A stretch of 64,000 nucleotides of DNA, taken from NCBI GenBank assembly GCA_018402445.1, contig JAGYIT010000017.1:62001-126000 (forward strand). Direction: 5' to 3'. Below, one piece after another: positions 1-8,962 of the stretch. How positions within the stretch are numbered: the stretch's first letter is position 1; each line of letters opens with the position of its first letter. Both the position numbers and the translations under genes were made by a program. This stretch comes from Akkermansiaceae bacterium (GTDB lineage Bacteria; Verrucomicrobiota; Verrucomicrobiia; Verrucomicrobiales; Akkermansiaceae). Under the pieces are notes generated by a model. It was not told the origin of the DNA. It worked only from the letters and a program-made list of their open reading frames with translations, and searched no databases.

Positions 1-1
1 G

Positions 2-988
2 CTTGAGAAAAACCTCGGCGCGGATCTCTGCATCTCCCGCCCCAAGGAACGCCTCACTTGGGGCATCGCCCTGCCCTTCGATGATGATTTCGTCACCTAC
101 GTCTGGTTCGACGCGCTCATCAACTACATCTCCTTCGCGGGCTACACCCCGGATCCGACCCTGCCCGATTTCGCAAGCGTATGGACCGGCCGCCCCGTGC
201 ATGTGATCGGCAAGGACATCCTCGTCCCCGCTCACGGCATCTACTGGCTTGCCATGCTCCGCGCGCTCGGCTTCTCCGACGCGCAGATGCCCCAGATCCT
301 CGTCCACGGCTGGTGGAACCGCTCCGGCGAGAAAATGTCGAAATCCCTCGGTAACATCGTCGATCCCTTCGAACTAGCCGACACCTTCGGCAGCGACGCG
401 CTGCGCTACTACCTCGTCCGCGATATCCACACCGGAAAGGACTCGAACTTCGACGTCGAGCGCCTCGCCATGCTTTTCAACACCGAACTCGCCAACGAAC
501 TCGGCAACCTCTGCAACCGCGCGGTGAACATGAGCGTCCTCTACACCGCAGGCATCATCTCCCCCGGCGGCCCACTCACGGCGGACGACACCGCACTCCA
601 GCAATCCCTCATCGACTCCACCGCCGCCTACCGCAAAGCGATGGACAACCACGAGATTTCCATGGGCCTTGAGGCGCTCAACCGCCACGTCGTCCACTGC
701 AACCAATACATCGACCGGCTGAAACCGTGGGAACTCAACAAGAACCCGGAGAACAAGGCTCGCCTCGCCACCGTCCTGCACCACCTCGCCGAATCCGTTG
801 CCCACTGCGCCGTCCTGCTTTCACCCGTCCTCCCCGCAGCCGCCGTGAAACTCGCCGCCCAGCTCAAGCTCCCCGAGCTTTCCGAACTGAAGCTCGACGA
901 CCTGAAATGGGGGCTCGTCCCCAGCGGCCACACGGTCGAAAAGCCCTCCCCCGTCTTCCCGAGGATCGACGTCAAGGCGGCGGAGTGA
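2..988 (+). CDS. metG: Methionyl-tRNA synthetase, 3' part
   Basis: Charges tRNA-Met with methionine in the cytoplasm. The gene enters from the left edge, so the N-terminal Rossmann half with the HIGH motif is missing. Reading frame 2 from base 2 gives the class I catalytic core stretch VTYVWFDALINYIS (about bases 92-133). The KMSKS signature (GEKMSKSLGN, about bases 327-356) follows, then the helical anticodon-binding domain. The protein ends at FPRIDVKAAE, so it has no C-terminal EMAPII-like tRNA-binding appendix; this is the short bacterial form. The identification rests on the two class I motifs and the MetRS-specific WFDALINY sequence. Confidence 0.95.
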   Translation, partial: LEKNLGADLCISRPKERLTWGIALPFDDDFVTYVWFDALINYISFAGYTPDPTLPDFASVWTGRPVHVIGKDILVPAHGIYWLAMLRALGFSDAQMPQILVHGWWNRSGEKMSKSLGNIVDPFELADTFGSDALRYYLVRDIHTGKDSNFDVERLAMLFNTELANELGNLCNRAVNMSVLYTAGIISPGGPLTADDTALQQSLIDSTAAYRKAMDNHEISMGLEALNRHVVHCNQYIDRLKPWELNKNPENKARLATVLHHLAESVAHCAVLLSPVLPAAAVKLAAQLKLPELSELKLDDLKWGLVPSGHTVEKPSPVFPRIDVKAAE

Positions 989-1072
989 GCCTTGGCGGCG
1001 GAGTGCATCACCCGGTGTGAGCACCGCTTGCGGGCATGAAAAGCCCATGTCAAAACATCCACCCAAAACATC

Positions 1073-1318
1073 TTGTCAGGCATGGATGGGTTTCTAGCAT
1101 GGATCGATCTGATCTGCGAGTCATGGGCAGCCGAACTCCATCTCGCCGGACGGCTTGACCGCGCCACAACGGGTCTTGTCATCCTAACCAACGACAGCAC
1201 GTTTTCGGAATGCCTGACCCGGCCGGGAAACAAAGTCCCGAAAATATATCTCGTCGTGGATCACATCGGCATAATCCCCGATGAGTTCATCTTCGGCCGC
1301 GTGCTCGCCCGCGCGTGA
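1073..1318 (+). pseudogene. RsuA/RluB-family pseudouridine synthase relic
   Basis: An 81-codon open stretch (TTG at 1073) contains GRLDRATTGLVILTND, which matches the catalytic motif GRLDxxTTGLLLLTND of RsuA/RluB-type 16S/23S rRNA pseudouridine synthases, including the catalytic Asp. It continues into a piece like the family's 'xxKxYLV' strand. Family members are usually 230-300 residues with an N-terminal S4 domain; here both the S4 domain and the C-terminal half are absent. I read it as a truncated gene remnant. It could still be expressed as a short peptide, but an active enzyme is unlikely. Confidence 0.7.
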
Positions 1319-1321
1319 TGC

Positions 1322-1807
1322 TCACTCTAGCGCCTTCCACTCCGCCTCGGTGGCGGGCGCTTTCTGGTACTCCATGATGATTTTCCAACCGTCGCCCTTC
1401 TTCAGCAGCAGGGCTTCGAGGTGGACGTATTCGTGCTTCATCTCGCCATCGCCTTGGCGGAAGGAGTAGAGTAAAAGGCCGGTCTCGTGCGCGGTCGTCG
1501 CGTCGCCGAGGCGTTGGGAAAAGCGGAACGCGGCGCTCGATTCGCGCACACCGGATTTCGTGTCATCAAATTCCTTTTTCCAGCGCACCAACGCCTGGGC
1601 CAGCGGGTAGCTTTGCTTTTTCGTCCCGGTGACAAGCACGGCTTCGGGATGGCAGGTCGCGGAGTATCCCGCGAAATCGCCCTCCTTCACGGTGCGCGAA
1701 ACCTCCGCCCAGAAGGCGTCGAGTTCCGCGAGCCTTGCCGCCTCCTGATCGGCGCGAGCGGAGATCGGGAAGGCGAGTGTTGCGATAAGGCAGAGGATCG
1801 TTTTCAT
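1322..1807 (-). CDS. Secreted NTF2-like (SnoaL/DUF4440-type) protein
   Basis: The start is placed at the ATG at 1807 because it begins a clean signal peptide (MKTILCLIATLAFPISARA); the open frame extends upstream to 1978 but only through the neighbouring gene's 3' end. The mature ~140 residues have the pattern of the NTF2-like/DUF4440 fold: an initial helix (LAELDAFWAEVSRTVKEGD), 'HPEAVLVTG', then strands ending in KKGDGWKIIMEYQKAP. Members are small alpha+beta barrels with assorted or unknown ligands. No catalytic residue can be assigned from sequence alone. It lies 85 bases downstream of the next minus-strand gene's stop codon, so the two may be co-transcribed. Confidence 0.65.
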   Translation of the reverse strand: MKTILCLIATLAFPISARADQEAARLAELDAFWAEVSRTVKEGDFAGYSATCHPEAVLVTGTKKQSYPLAQALVRWKKEFDDTKSGVRESSAAFRFSQRLGDATTAHETGLLLYSFRQGDGEMKHEYVHLEALLLKKGDGWKIIMEYQKAPATEAEWKALE

Positions 1808-1892
1808 GGCGTAGGACGCTTGCGGGAAAGTTCTCCCAGAACCGTCCACAAGCTTCAACGCTTTCCGGAAGGCATCAACGAACAAGACACCT

Positions 1893-3260
1893 TCAGTCAC
1901 GCCCACGCCCCCGGCGATCACCGCCCCACATCGGGCGTCCACTGAGGAGACGTTCCTTGACATCATCGTTGATCGCATCGGAGCCGTTGATGAACTGGGT
2001 GGCTCCGTCCTTGTCCTCCTGCATCCAGCGTGCGGCGACGATGCCCGTGGCGCGGCTGCGTTCGCCCTTGTCGGTGATCATGGCGGCCACTTCCGCGAGT
2101 TCGGCGGGCTTGGAGGTGCGGTTGCTCCAGATATAGCTTTCCGCCGCGCGGTCTTTCACTTCCGGGGCGCTCTGGTTCTTGATAAAATCAAGCGCAGCCG
2201 CGCCGTCGGAAGCCGCCCAGATCGGCATCACCTCGCGCATGGAGTCCCTTTTCGCACCATCATCATCGAGGCTGTTGAGCCAATCCATCGAACCGCGAAC
2301 ATCCGCCCTCGCGTAGTTTCGCGCCACTGTGGGCACCGCATCACGCCGGGCGTCCGCATCCGTCATTTTGGAAATTTCCGAGGCGGCGCTCTCCGGATCA
2401 TTCTGCGCGAGACCCTCAATGGCCGCGGACATCGCCGCGCCGCGCTGATCCTCCGGCAGGCCGTTGGCCCATGCAGATGCCTCTGCAAAGCTTTTCGCGC
2501 CCCATTGCCGGGCGATCATCTCGTAAGCCCCGCCCTGTTCCTCTGGATCCATGCCGCCGACCATTTCCGCCGCTTTCGAGGGATCGGTCTTCGCCACCTG
2601 GGTGATCACTGCGGTCATCGCATCCCCTTTGTTATTTTTCAGACCGGAAGCCCAGTCCATCGCGTCGGCGGGATCCTGCTTCGCCCATTCGCCGGCGATG
2701 ATCCCCGCCGCACCCTGACCTCCCATTCCACGGCCGCCGCGCGACCCCATCATGTTCATCATCGCGAACTGCGCGGGATTGTTGGCATAGTATTTCGCGG
2801 CGTTCACCGGATCGGTGCTGGCCCAGCCCTGCAGAACGGTGGGTCTCACGAAAGCCCCCGCGAAGCCCATCGTATCGGTGAAAGCCATCGCGGCTGTGGG
2901 ATCCACCTCCGCCCATTTCCCGAAGAGCAGGACGGATGCGAGAATTCGCTCGTTGAAAGGCAGGGCGTCGAGCTTCTCCGCCTCGGAGGCGAACTGGTCG
3001 GCGCTCAGGTTCGAGTAGAAATCGAGGAGACCCTGGATGCGGTTGCTCTGACCCGGCTTCTGGTAGATCTCCTCCACGCTGCGCGCTTTCTTATCCCGGG
3101 CGGATGGCGTGTTGCCGGATCGCTCGCCCGCGCGCGTCCTGAGATTCGCCTCTGATGCCGCGGACTCCCCGCTTGGTCCCGAGCCTGATTTGCCCACTCC
3201 GAAGCCCACACCCAGCCCGATCGCTAAAGCCACACCCGGGATCAATAAATTCGTGTTCAT
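1893..3260 (-). CDS. Membrane-anchored helical repeat protein (WAxxDPxxA repeats)
   Basis: The start is the ATG at 3260 (MNTNLLIPGVALAIGLGVG), which gives one N-terminal membrane anchor or signal segment; the longer reading frame to 3326 adds no plausible signal. The body consists of about eight alpha-helical repeats of 27-32 residues, each carrying a variant of W-A-x-x-D-P-x-x-A (WASTDPVNAAKYY, WAKQDPADAMDWA, LAQNDPESAASEI, WAASDGAAALDFI, WMQEDKDGATQFI). A glycine-rich loop (GSRGGRGMGGQG) sits near the middle, and the tail is basic (RRGRGRD). Similar repeat proteins are common in Verrucomicrobiota and Planctomycetota, with no defined function that I can name. A role as an extracytoplasmic protein-interaction scaffold is inference. 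Confidence 0.6.
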   Translation of the reverse strand: MNTNLLIPGVALAIGLGVGFGVGKSGSGPSGESAASEANLRTRAGERSGNTPSARDKKARSVEEIYQKPGQSNRIQGLLDFYSNLSADQFASEAEKLDALPFNERILASVLLFGKWAEVDPTAAMAFTDTMGFAGAFVRPTVLQGWASTDPVNAAKYYANNPAQFAMMNMMGSRGGRGMGGQGAAGIIAGEWAKQDPADAMDWASGLKNNKGDAMTAVITQVAKTDPSKAAEMVGGMDPEEQGGAYEMIARQWGAKSFAEASAWANGLPEDQRGAAMSAAIEGLAQNDPESAASEISKMTDADARRDAVPTVARNYARADVRGSMDWLNSLDDDGAKRDSMREVMPIWAASDGAAALDFIKNQSAPEVKDRAAESYIWSNRTSKPAELAEVAAMITDKGERSRATGIVAARWMQEDKDGATQFINGSDAINDDVKERLLSGRPMWGGDRRGRGRD

Positions 3261-3324
3261 GTTTGTATCTCTATAAGTCGGCCATAACCCCGGCGACAGC
3301 AAGAAGTTGCGGAAAAGCGGGCGC

Positions 3325-3354
3325 AAAAAAGCCGCATCGCGGGATGCGGCTTTT
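3325..3354 (-). terminator. Rho-independent terminator of rplM-rpsI
   Basis: A perfect 8-bp stem (GCCGCATC/GATGCGGC, 3331-3350) with a 4-base loop is followed on the minus strand by six T residues (plus-strand A run 3325-3330). It lies 20 bases downstream of the rpsI stop codon, in the right orientation to end the ribosomal protein transcript. Confidence 0.85.
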
Positions 3355-3373
3355 GGGAAGTTGGGAATCCAGC

Positions 3374-3769
3374 TTAGCGCTTGGAGAACTGGAAGCGGGC
3401 GCGGGCACCGGGCTGGCCGGGCTTCTTGCGCTCCTTCATGCGGGGATCTCGGGTGAGGAATCCCTCGGGCTTGATCAGCTTGCGGTTTTCCGGGTCAAAC
3501 TGTGTCAGCGAGCGGGAGATGGCGTGGCGGATTGCGACGGACTGGGCGTGCTTGCCGCCACCCTTGACGATGACCTGCACGTCGAACTTATTGACCATGT
3601 TCACAGCTTGGAAGGGAGCGATGACCGTGTTCTGAAGGTCGATGGTCGGAAAATATTCCTCGAAAGGAAGACTATTGATGATAATTTCACCGGTTCCTTC
3701 GGTGACCCGGGCGTGTGCGACCGCGGTCTTGCGGCGGCCGGTGGAGCTTTTCGTTTCGGTGGCAGGCAT
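3374..3769 (-). CDS. rpsI: 30S ribosomal protein S9
   Basis: Small-subunit protein whose C-terminal tail reaches the P-site tRNA. The 131-residue product has the usual S9 features: TGRRKTAVAHARV near the N-terminus, the central VKGGGKHAQSVAIRHAISR segment, and the conserved basic C-terminus ending in FSKR. It is the second gene of a two-gene operon with rplM, 26 bases upstream, the standard bacterial pairing. A terminator follows directly. Confidence 0.97.
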   Translation of the reverse strand: MPATETKSSTGRRKTAVAHARVTEGTGEIIINSLPFEEYFPTIDLQNTVIAPFQAVNMVNKFDVQVIVKGGGKHAQSVAIRHAISRSLTQFDPENRKLIKPEGFLTRDPRMKERKKPGQPGARARFQFSKR

Positions 3770-3795
3770 GATGATATTTGGAAAAATGTGTCGGC

Positions 3796-4227
3796 TCAGC
3801 GGACTTCGTGAACGGCGGGCTGTTGGGATTCGTGCGGATGTGTCTCGCCTGCGTAAACCTTGAGCTTACCGAACTGGGCACGGCCGAGCCGGGTCTTCGG
3901 GATCATGCCCCACACGGCGCGCTCCACCAAAAGGACGGGGCGGCGCTCGCGGACTTTCTGAGGGGTCTCCACCTTCTTGCCGCCGACGTAGCCAGAGAAA
4001 CGGGTGTAGATCTTGTCGGTCTCCTTGGTGCCGGTAAGCACCACCTGATCGGCGTTGATCACGACAACGAAATCGCCGGTGTCAACATGGGTGGTGAAAG
4101 TGGGCTTCTGTTTGCCGCGCAGCAGACGTGCGGCTTCGACGGCGACTTGGCCGAGAACTTTGCCCTTGGCATCGATCACATACCATTTGCGTTCGATCTC
4201 GTTCGGCTTGGCGGAAAATGTCTTCAT
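3796..4227 (-). CDS. rplM: 50S ribosomal protein L13
   Basis: Early-assembly large-subunit protein that binds 23S rRNA. The start is the ATG at 4227 ([20 protein letters not shown]), which gives the family's usual ~143 residues; the open frame continues upstream but without conserved sequence. L13 signatures are visible: [33 protein letters not shown] and the [12 protein letters not shown] segment. It heads the rplM-rpsI operon. The promoter must lie between 4228 and the divergent metal transporter at 4523. Confidence 0.97.
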   Translation of the reverse strand: MKTFSAKPNEIERKWYVIDAKGKVLGQVAVEAARLLRGKQKPTFTTHVDTGDFVVVINADQVVLTGTKETDKIYTRFSGYVGGKKVETPQKVRERRPVLLVERAVWGMIPKTRLGRAQFGKLKVYAGETHPHESQQPAVHEVR

Positions 4228-4467
4228 TTCGTTGATAGGGAACCCCAGCGATGTGGGCGCGAACATGCGGCCACCCGAAGGGGCGCGAAACCTAGGCAGC
4301 CGTTCCGGGGCTGTCAATCGGGAAATCATCGGAAAAAATCACACGACGATCTGACCGGGGTAAACAGATCTGCTCACCTGTGGGCGGATCGTTGGGGACG
4401 GGTGGCGATGCAGGCGAGCGATGCGGGGCGACAGGCCTTTACGAAAGCGAAGAATGAAAAACCGCCA

Positions 4468-4486
4468 TTAAATTAGCCTGAACTAA
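4468..4486. promoter_or_regulatory. Candidate DtxR/MntR/IdeR-type operator
   Basis: The 19-mer TTAAATTAGCCTGAACTAA agrees at 15 of 19 positions with the DtxR/IdeR consensus TTAGGTTAGCCTAACCTAA, and is itself an imperfect dyad. It lies 37-55 bases before the chosen start of the metal-ABC lipoprotein gene, where a metal-dependent repressor would block transcription. The match was made by eye, so its chance probability is unknown, but location and target agree with Mn or Fe control. Confidence 0.6.
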
Positions 4487-4522
4487 AATTATGAGTTGCA
4501 ACAAACAATAGTACGGAGAACG

Positions 4523-5464
4523 ATGAAAAACAAAATGAACCGGAGGTCAGAGAATAGAAATCGGTGGGACGTGATTGGCGCTTTCGCCGCCGCGTTGGCT
4601 CTCTGCGCCTGCTCCGGCGGGGACAAACAGGAAGGCAGCGGAAAAAAACGCGTGGTGACCAGTTTCACGATCATCGCCGACATGGCGCGCGAGGTGGCGG
4701 GCGATGCGGCGGTCGTGGAATCGATCACCAAGCCCGGCGCGGAAGTCCATGGCTACGACCCGTCGCCCAAGGACATCGTGAAAGCGCAGGGGGCGGATCT
4801 CGTGCTGTGGAACGGCATGAACCTGGAGCTGTGGTTTGAGAAATTTTTCCAGAACATGAAAGACGTCCCCTCCGCCGTGCTCAGCGAAGGGATCGAGCCC
4901 ATGGGCATCACCGAAGGCCCCTACACCGGCAAGCCGAACCCGCACGCCTGGATGTCGCCCGCGAACGCCGTGATCTACGTCGAGAACATCCGCAAAGCTC
5001 TGGTGGAAATGGATCCCGCCAACGAGGCCACCTACAACACGAACGCCGCCGCCTACACCCAAAAACTCAAGGCGCTCATCGAACCGGTGCGCGAAAAGCT
5101 CGCCGTGATCCCGGAAGGCAAGCGTTGGCTCGTGACCAGTGAGGGTGCTTTCTCGTATCTCTGCGCCGACTACGGACTGAAGCAGCTTTACCTCTGGCCG
5201 ATCAACGCCGACGCGCAGGGCACGCCGCAGCAGGTCAGGAAAGTGATCGACGCCGTCCGCGAGAACGGCATGCCGGTGGTGTTTTCCGAAAGCACGGTCA
5301 GCGATAAACCGATGCGCCAGGTCGCGAAGGAAACCGGCGCGCGATACGGCGGCGTGCTTTACGTCGACTCCCTCACCGACTCCGACGGCCCGGCACCCAC
5401 TTTCCTGAAACTTCTCGAAACGAACGCCGACACCCTCGTGAAAGGATTTCTCGGAACCGAATGA
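4523..5464 (+). CDS. mntA: Metal ABC transporter substrate-binding lipoprotein (Mn/Fe type)
   Basis: Captures a transition metal ion outside the cytoplasmic membrane for the adjacent ABC importer. The ATG at 4523 is preferred because GGAG lies just upstream (4515-4518); an in-frame TTG exists at 4496. A lipoprotein signal ends at L-C-A-C (Cys30). The cluster A-I ligands fit His76 (VHGYDPSP), His141 (NPHAW), Glu256 (VFSEST) and Asp282 (YVDSL). The His-His-Glu-Asp set, and the absence of a His-rich loop, argue for Mn or Fe over Zn. The stop overlaps the next start by ATGA. Two permease genes downstream match mntABCD/sitABCD/troABCD order; the substrate itself is inferred. Confidence 0.88.
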   Translation: MKNKMNRRSENRNRWDVIGAFAAALALCACSGGDKQEGSGKKRVVTSFTIIADMAREVAGDAAVVESITKPGAEVHGYDPSPKDIVKAQGADLVLWNGMNLELWFEKFFQNMKDVPSAVLSEGIEPMGITEGPYTGKPNPHAWMSPANAVIYVENIRKALVEMDPANEATYNTNAAAYTQKLKALIEPVREKLAVIPEGKRWLVTSEGAFSYLCADYGLKQLYLWPINADAQGTPQQVRKVIDAVRENGMPVVFSESTVSDKPMRQVAKETGARYGGVLYVDSLTDSDGPAPTFLKLLETNADTLVKGFLGTE

Positions 5465-6360
5465 GAACAGATGAGGTCAGTCTCGATGTGGAGGGCGTTA
5501 CCGTCGCCTATCCGAACGGCCACCAGGCACTCAATGACGCTAGCTTCCGCCTCGGAGCGGGGACGATCTGTGCGCTGGTGGGCGTGAACGGCAGCGGGAA
5601 ATCCACCCTTTTCAAAAGCATCATGGGCTTCGTCAACCCCACGGCCGGGCACGTCCGGATCAACGGGATGCCGGCGAAGGAATCACTCAAGAAACACCTC
5701 GTCGCCTATGTCCCGCAGTCGGAGGATGTCGATTGGCAGTTTCCCGTGAGCGTGTGGGATGTGGTGATGATGGGGCGCTACGGCGCGATGAATTTCATGC
5801 GTATCCCCCGCGCGGCGGACAAGCACTTGGTCGAGGAAAGCCTGCGGCGCGTCTCCATGTGGGAGATCCGCGACCGCCAGATCGGCGAGTTGAGCGGCGG
5901 GCAGAAGAAACGCGTGTTCCTCGCCCGCGCCCTCGCGCAGGGTGGGCGCGTGATCCTGTTGGATGAGCCATTCACCGGGGTGGATGTAAAAACGGAGGAG
6001 GCCATCATCGCGCTGTTGCACGAGATGAGGAAATCCGGCGCAATCATCTTGGTATCCACCCACAACCTAGGCAGCGTGCCGGAATTCTGCGATCAGGTCG
6101 TCCTCATCAACCGCACCGTCCTCGCCTACGGACCGACCGCCGAGGTCTTCACCGCGCAGAACCTCGCGGCGGCCTTCGGCGGCGTGTTGCGCGAATTCCA
6201 GTTCGAGAGCTCCACGATCCAGGAGCACGACGGCCGCGCCGTCACCGTGCTCAGCGACGACGAGCGACCGCTGGTCTTCGGCAAGGACGGCCACCTCGAA
6301 TACATGGATCGCGGGAAACACGAGGAGCTGCTGCGGAAACGCCGGGAAGAACATGAATGA
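5461..6360 (+). CDS. mntB: Metal ABC transporter ATP-binding protein
   Basis: ATPase that powers metal uptake. It carries Walker [10 protein letters not shown], the ABC signature LSGGQKKR, Walker B VILLDEP, and a His-switch in STHNL. The 299-residue product is longer than the usual ~240-250 because of a C-terminal extension ([19 protein letters not shown] and on) seen in some Mn/Fe family members. The start overlaps the lipoprotein gene stop (ATGA), implying translational coupling. A hairpin repeat separates it from the first permease. Confidence 0.92.
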   Translation: MRTDEVSLDVEGVTVAYPNGHQALNDASFRLGAGTICALVGVNGSGKSTLFKSIMGFVNPTAGHVRINGMPAKESLKKHLVAYVPQSEDVDWQFPVSVWDVVMMGRYGAMNFMRIPRAADKHLVEESLRRVSMWEIRDRQIGELSGGQKKRVFLARALAQGGRVILLDEPFTGVDVKTEEAIIALLHEMRKSGAIILVSTHNLGSVPEFCDQVVLINRTVLAYGPTAEVFTAQNLAAAFGGVLREFQFESSTIQEHDGRAVTVLSDDERPLVFGKDGHLEYMDRGKHEELLRKRREEHE

Positions 6361-6372
6361 TGAACAAACACC

Positions 6373-6422
6373 GTGGCTGGGACTTGCAGTCCCAGTCCGT
6401 CGTGGGGACTTGTAGTCCCCAC
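6373..6422. repeat. REP-like double hairpin, family A
   Basis: Two adjoining hairpins with triplet loops: CTGGGACT-TGC-AGTCCCAG (6377-6395) and GTGGGGACT-TGT-AGTCCCCAC (6402-6422). A near-copy occurs in frame inside mfd at 36434-36483; the first 30 bases (GTGGCTGGG to CCGTCG) are identical in both. Here it sits in the short gap between the transporter ATPase and permease genes. It has no T-run and is not a typical terminator. Confidence 0.8.
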
Positions 6423-6433
6423 TCTAACGACCG

Positions 6434-7340
6434 ATGACTGAATTCCTACAATCCCTAGCCGTCCCCTTCCAATACGACTACATGATCCGGGCAATGGGGG
6501 TCAGCGCGCTGGTCGGCGGGGTTTGCGGTTTCCTCTCCCCTTTCGTGACGCTCAAGGGTTGGTCGCTGATGGGCGACGCGCTCTCCCACGCCGTCGTGCC
6601 GGGCGTGGTGATCGCTTACATTTTCGGTTTCCCCTTCGCGCTGGGAGCCTTCATCGCTGGGCTTCTCGCGGCGGGCGCGATGGCCTTCATCCGCGCCCAG
6701 AGCCGCATCCGTGAGGACGCTACCATCGGCATCGTCTTCACCTCCTTTTTCGCGCTCGGACTCGTGCTCATCACACTGTTCCCCTCCGACGTGAATCTGA
6801 AAACGATCCTCTACGGAAACATCCTCGCCATCGCCGACAGCGACATCATCCAGGTCGTCGGGATCAGCGCGGTGGCACTACTTGTGATCGGTTTCAAATG
6901 GCGGGATCTCATGCTTTATTGCTTCGACCCGAACCAGGCGCGCTCGCTCGGGTCTGAAAGCCGGCGTCCTGCACGTCACTTTGCTCACCCTCCTCGCCGC
7001 CGTCTGCGTCGCGGCTCTTCAAGCGGTTGGAGCAATCCTCGTCCTTGCCATGCTCATCACACCCGGCGCGACCGCCTACCTCTTGACCGACCGCTTCGGG
7101 ACGATGCTGTGGCTGTCCGCAGCCCTCGGCGTGGCGACATCGCTCGCCGGAGCCTACGCCAGTTATTACATCAACGGCGCGACCGGCGGCTGCATCGTCA
7201 CCTTGCAAACCCTCGTGTTCCTTACCGCCTTCGTCTTCGAACCTAAGCGCGGAATCCTCGCCTCCCGCCGCGCGATCCGTGCGGGTGCCGATGTGCTTCG
7301 TGAAATCAATCAACCGCGAATGAACGCGAATGAACGCTGA
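6434..7340 (+). pseudogene. mntC: Metal ABC transporter permease 1, single-base frameshift
   Basis: Integral membrane permease of the ABC-3 (ZnuB/MntC) family. The N-terminal two thirds read in frame 2 (start 6434), with the diagnostic LMGDALSHAVVPGVV motif. After CFDPNQARSLG the sequence continues in frame 3 as LKAGVLHVTLLTLLAAVCVAAL and runs to the stop at 7338-7340. One surplus G in the GGG at 6950-6952 explains the shift; removing it restores a ~300-residue protein with the usual hydrophobic segments. The last residues (INQPRMNANER) come from a dispersed 'CGAATGAACG' repeat. The neighbouring permease has the same kind of defect, so sequence error is more likely than loss of the gene. Confidence 0.85.
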
Positions 7341-7416
7341 TTCAAGTAGAGTTATAAAGCCTCAGGTGTTCGTTAAAGTTCCAGGTGACGGATACGGCAG
7401 GGAGCGAAGCGCCCAC

Positions 7417-7540
7417 GGGGAGCACACGCGCCCTCGCGTGTTGTCTTTGGCGCCCTCGCCGAAGATCGGCCGTCCCAGCCATTCCACGCGGTTTCCGGCG
7501 AGGGCGCCGGAAACGACACGCGAGGGCGCGTGTGCTCCCC
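7417..7540. repeat. Long inverted repeat (44-bp arms, 36-bp spacer)
   Basis: The left arm 7417-7460 begins GGGGAGCACACGCGCC; the right arm 7497-7540 ends GGCGCGTGTGCTCCCC. The arms are complementary except at four positions, all of the C/T type that would allow G-U pairing in RNA. It fills most of the gap between the two permease genes. No transposase ORF lies inside. It looks like a MITE- or REP-class element inserted in the operon. Confidence 0.8.
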
Positions 7541-7571
7541 AAGAGAAATTTCTTTCCAGACAACGCACAGC

Positions 7572-8403
7572 ATGAACGCTTTCCTCGAACCGCTACAGCA
7601 CGCCTTCATGGTCGATGCGCTCCTCGTCGGGGCGCTGATCGGGGCGATGTGTGCGGTTCTTTCCTGTTTCCTCGTGCTGAAAGGCTGGGCGCTGATGGGC
7701 GACGCGGTTTCACACGCGGTGCTGCCAGGCATCGTCATTGCCTATATCATCGGGCATTCCGCTGGCGATCGGCGCTTTCATCGCGGGGCTGTTCTGCGCG
7801 ACCGGTGCGGGTTTCCTGAAACGCAACAGCCGCATCAAGGAAGACACCGCGATGGGGGTGGTTTTCACCGGGCTGTTCGCCTTCGGACTCGTCCTTTTCA
7901 GCCGCACGCCCTCGGACATGCACCTCGACCACATCCTCGTCGGCAACATCCTCGGCATCGGTAAGGCTCAGATGTGGCAGACGATCGGCCTCGGCGGAGT
8001 CGTGCTGCTCGTAACCTTGCTGTTGCGGAGGGATCTGCTGCTGATCTGTTTCGATCCCGGCCAGGCGCGGGTCATGGCCTTGCCGGACAAATCCCTCAAC
8101 TACCTCCTGCTCGCCCTGCTCTCACTCGCCATCGTTGTCGCGCTGCAAACGGTCGGCATCATCCTCGTCGTTGCCATGCTGGTGACGCCCGGCTGCGTCG
8201 CCCACCTGTGGACGGATCGCTTTGATAGGATGCTTGTGATTGCCGCCGTTTCCGCCGTCGTCGCGACCGTCATCGGCATCCTCGTCAGCTACCACCTCGA
8301 CGCCTCGACCGGCGGCTGCATCGTCCTCGTCCAGGCCGCGCTGTTTTTCGCATCGCTAGCCTTCGCTCCGAAATACGGGATCATCGCGCGGAAAAGAATA
8401 TGA
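7572..8403 (+). pseudogene. mntD: Metal ABC transporter permease 2, single-base frameshift
   Basis: Second ABC-3 family permease, paralogous to the preceding gene (LKGWALMGDAVSHAVLPGIV matches LKGWSLMGDALSHAVVPGVV). It starts at the ATG at 7572 (MNAFLEPLQHAF). The frame changes after IVIAYIIG: frame 3 gives way to frame 1, which reads IPLAIGAFIAGLFCATGAGF and runs to the stop at 8403. One extra G in ATCGGGCATTCCG (about 7753-7756) accounts for it; corrected, the protein is ~276 residues. A heterodimeric permease pair is typical of Mn/Fe importers. Confidence 0.85.
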
Positions 8404-8448
8404 CCGGACACAGGCACCGCCCTCAACGATTCAAGTTTCACGGCAAGA

Positions 8449-8962
8449 TCAAGGAGCCTCGCCTGGCGCGGCGAATCCAAGGCCAGAGTCAGTGGCATAG
8501 AGGCGTTTCCTATCGGCGGAAAGCATGAGGATGAATCCACCTTCGGCGTTCACAAAGACCTGGAAATTTCCAGTGGATTGCGGATACCAAACGGGGGGAT
8601 TCGATGGCAACGGGTGAAGTTGAGAGCTTCATCGAAAAGGGATTTTTCTCCAGCCATTCCAATAATTGCGATCCCGGACGAACGGCGATGAACCATTGCC
8701 ATTTTCGAACCCCGCCCTCCCCAGACCACTCGCGGCGTTCGGCATTGAGGATCTGGTCGTCGCCTGCTGGGTGACGCCAGAAGGCTCTCCGAAAGACATC
8801 GACGGGATCCGTGTTGGTCGAGAGCTTCATTCCATTGGCCGCAACGATCGTAGGGCGCGGCTTGGCTGCCGTGGAAATTTCCGAGTTGATCCGAAAAAAA
8901 GTGATCGTAGCAGCCGCAAGAACAAGGCTGAAACCGACAATCACAAGAGACCGGCGTTTCAT
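8449..8962 (-). pseudogene. Membrane-anchored hypothetical protein, single-base frameshift
   Basis: The start at 8962 shares one base with the stop of the giant gene (TGATG), so it is the last gene of the five-gene secreted-protein operon. The N-terminus is a membrane anchor (SLVIVGFSLVLAAATITFF). The conserved-looking core is KWQWFIAVRPGSQLLEWLE. After SPVAIESP the sensible frame changes at the six-base C run (plus strand G 8593-8598) and continues PVWYPQSTGNFQVFVNAEGG, then LMLSADRKRLYATDSG, to a stop at 8449-8451. The total would be about 170 residues. No function is recognised. Confidence 0.6.

Noticed and set aside
6434-8403. Programmed +1 frameshifting in both permease genes
   Set aside because: There is no shared slippery sequence or stop codon at the shift points, and similar indels occur in unrelated genes; sequence error is simpler.
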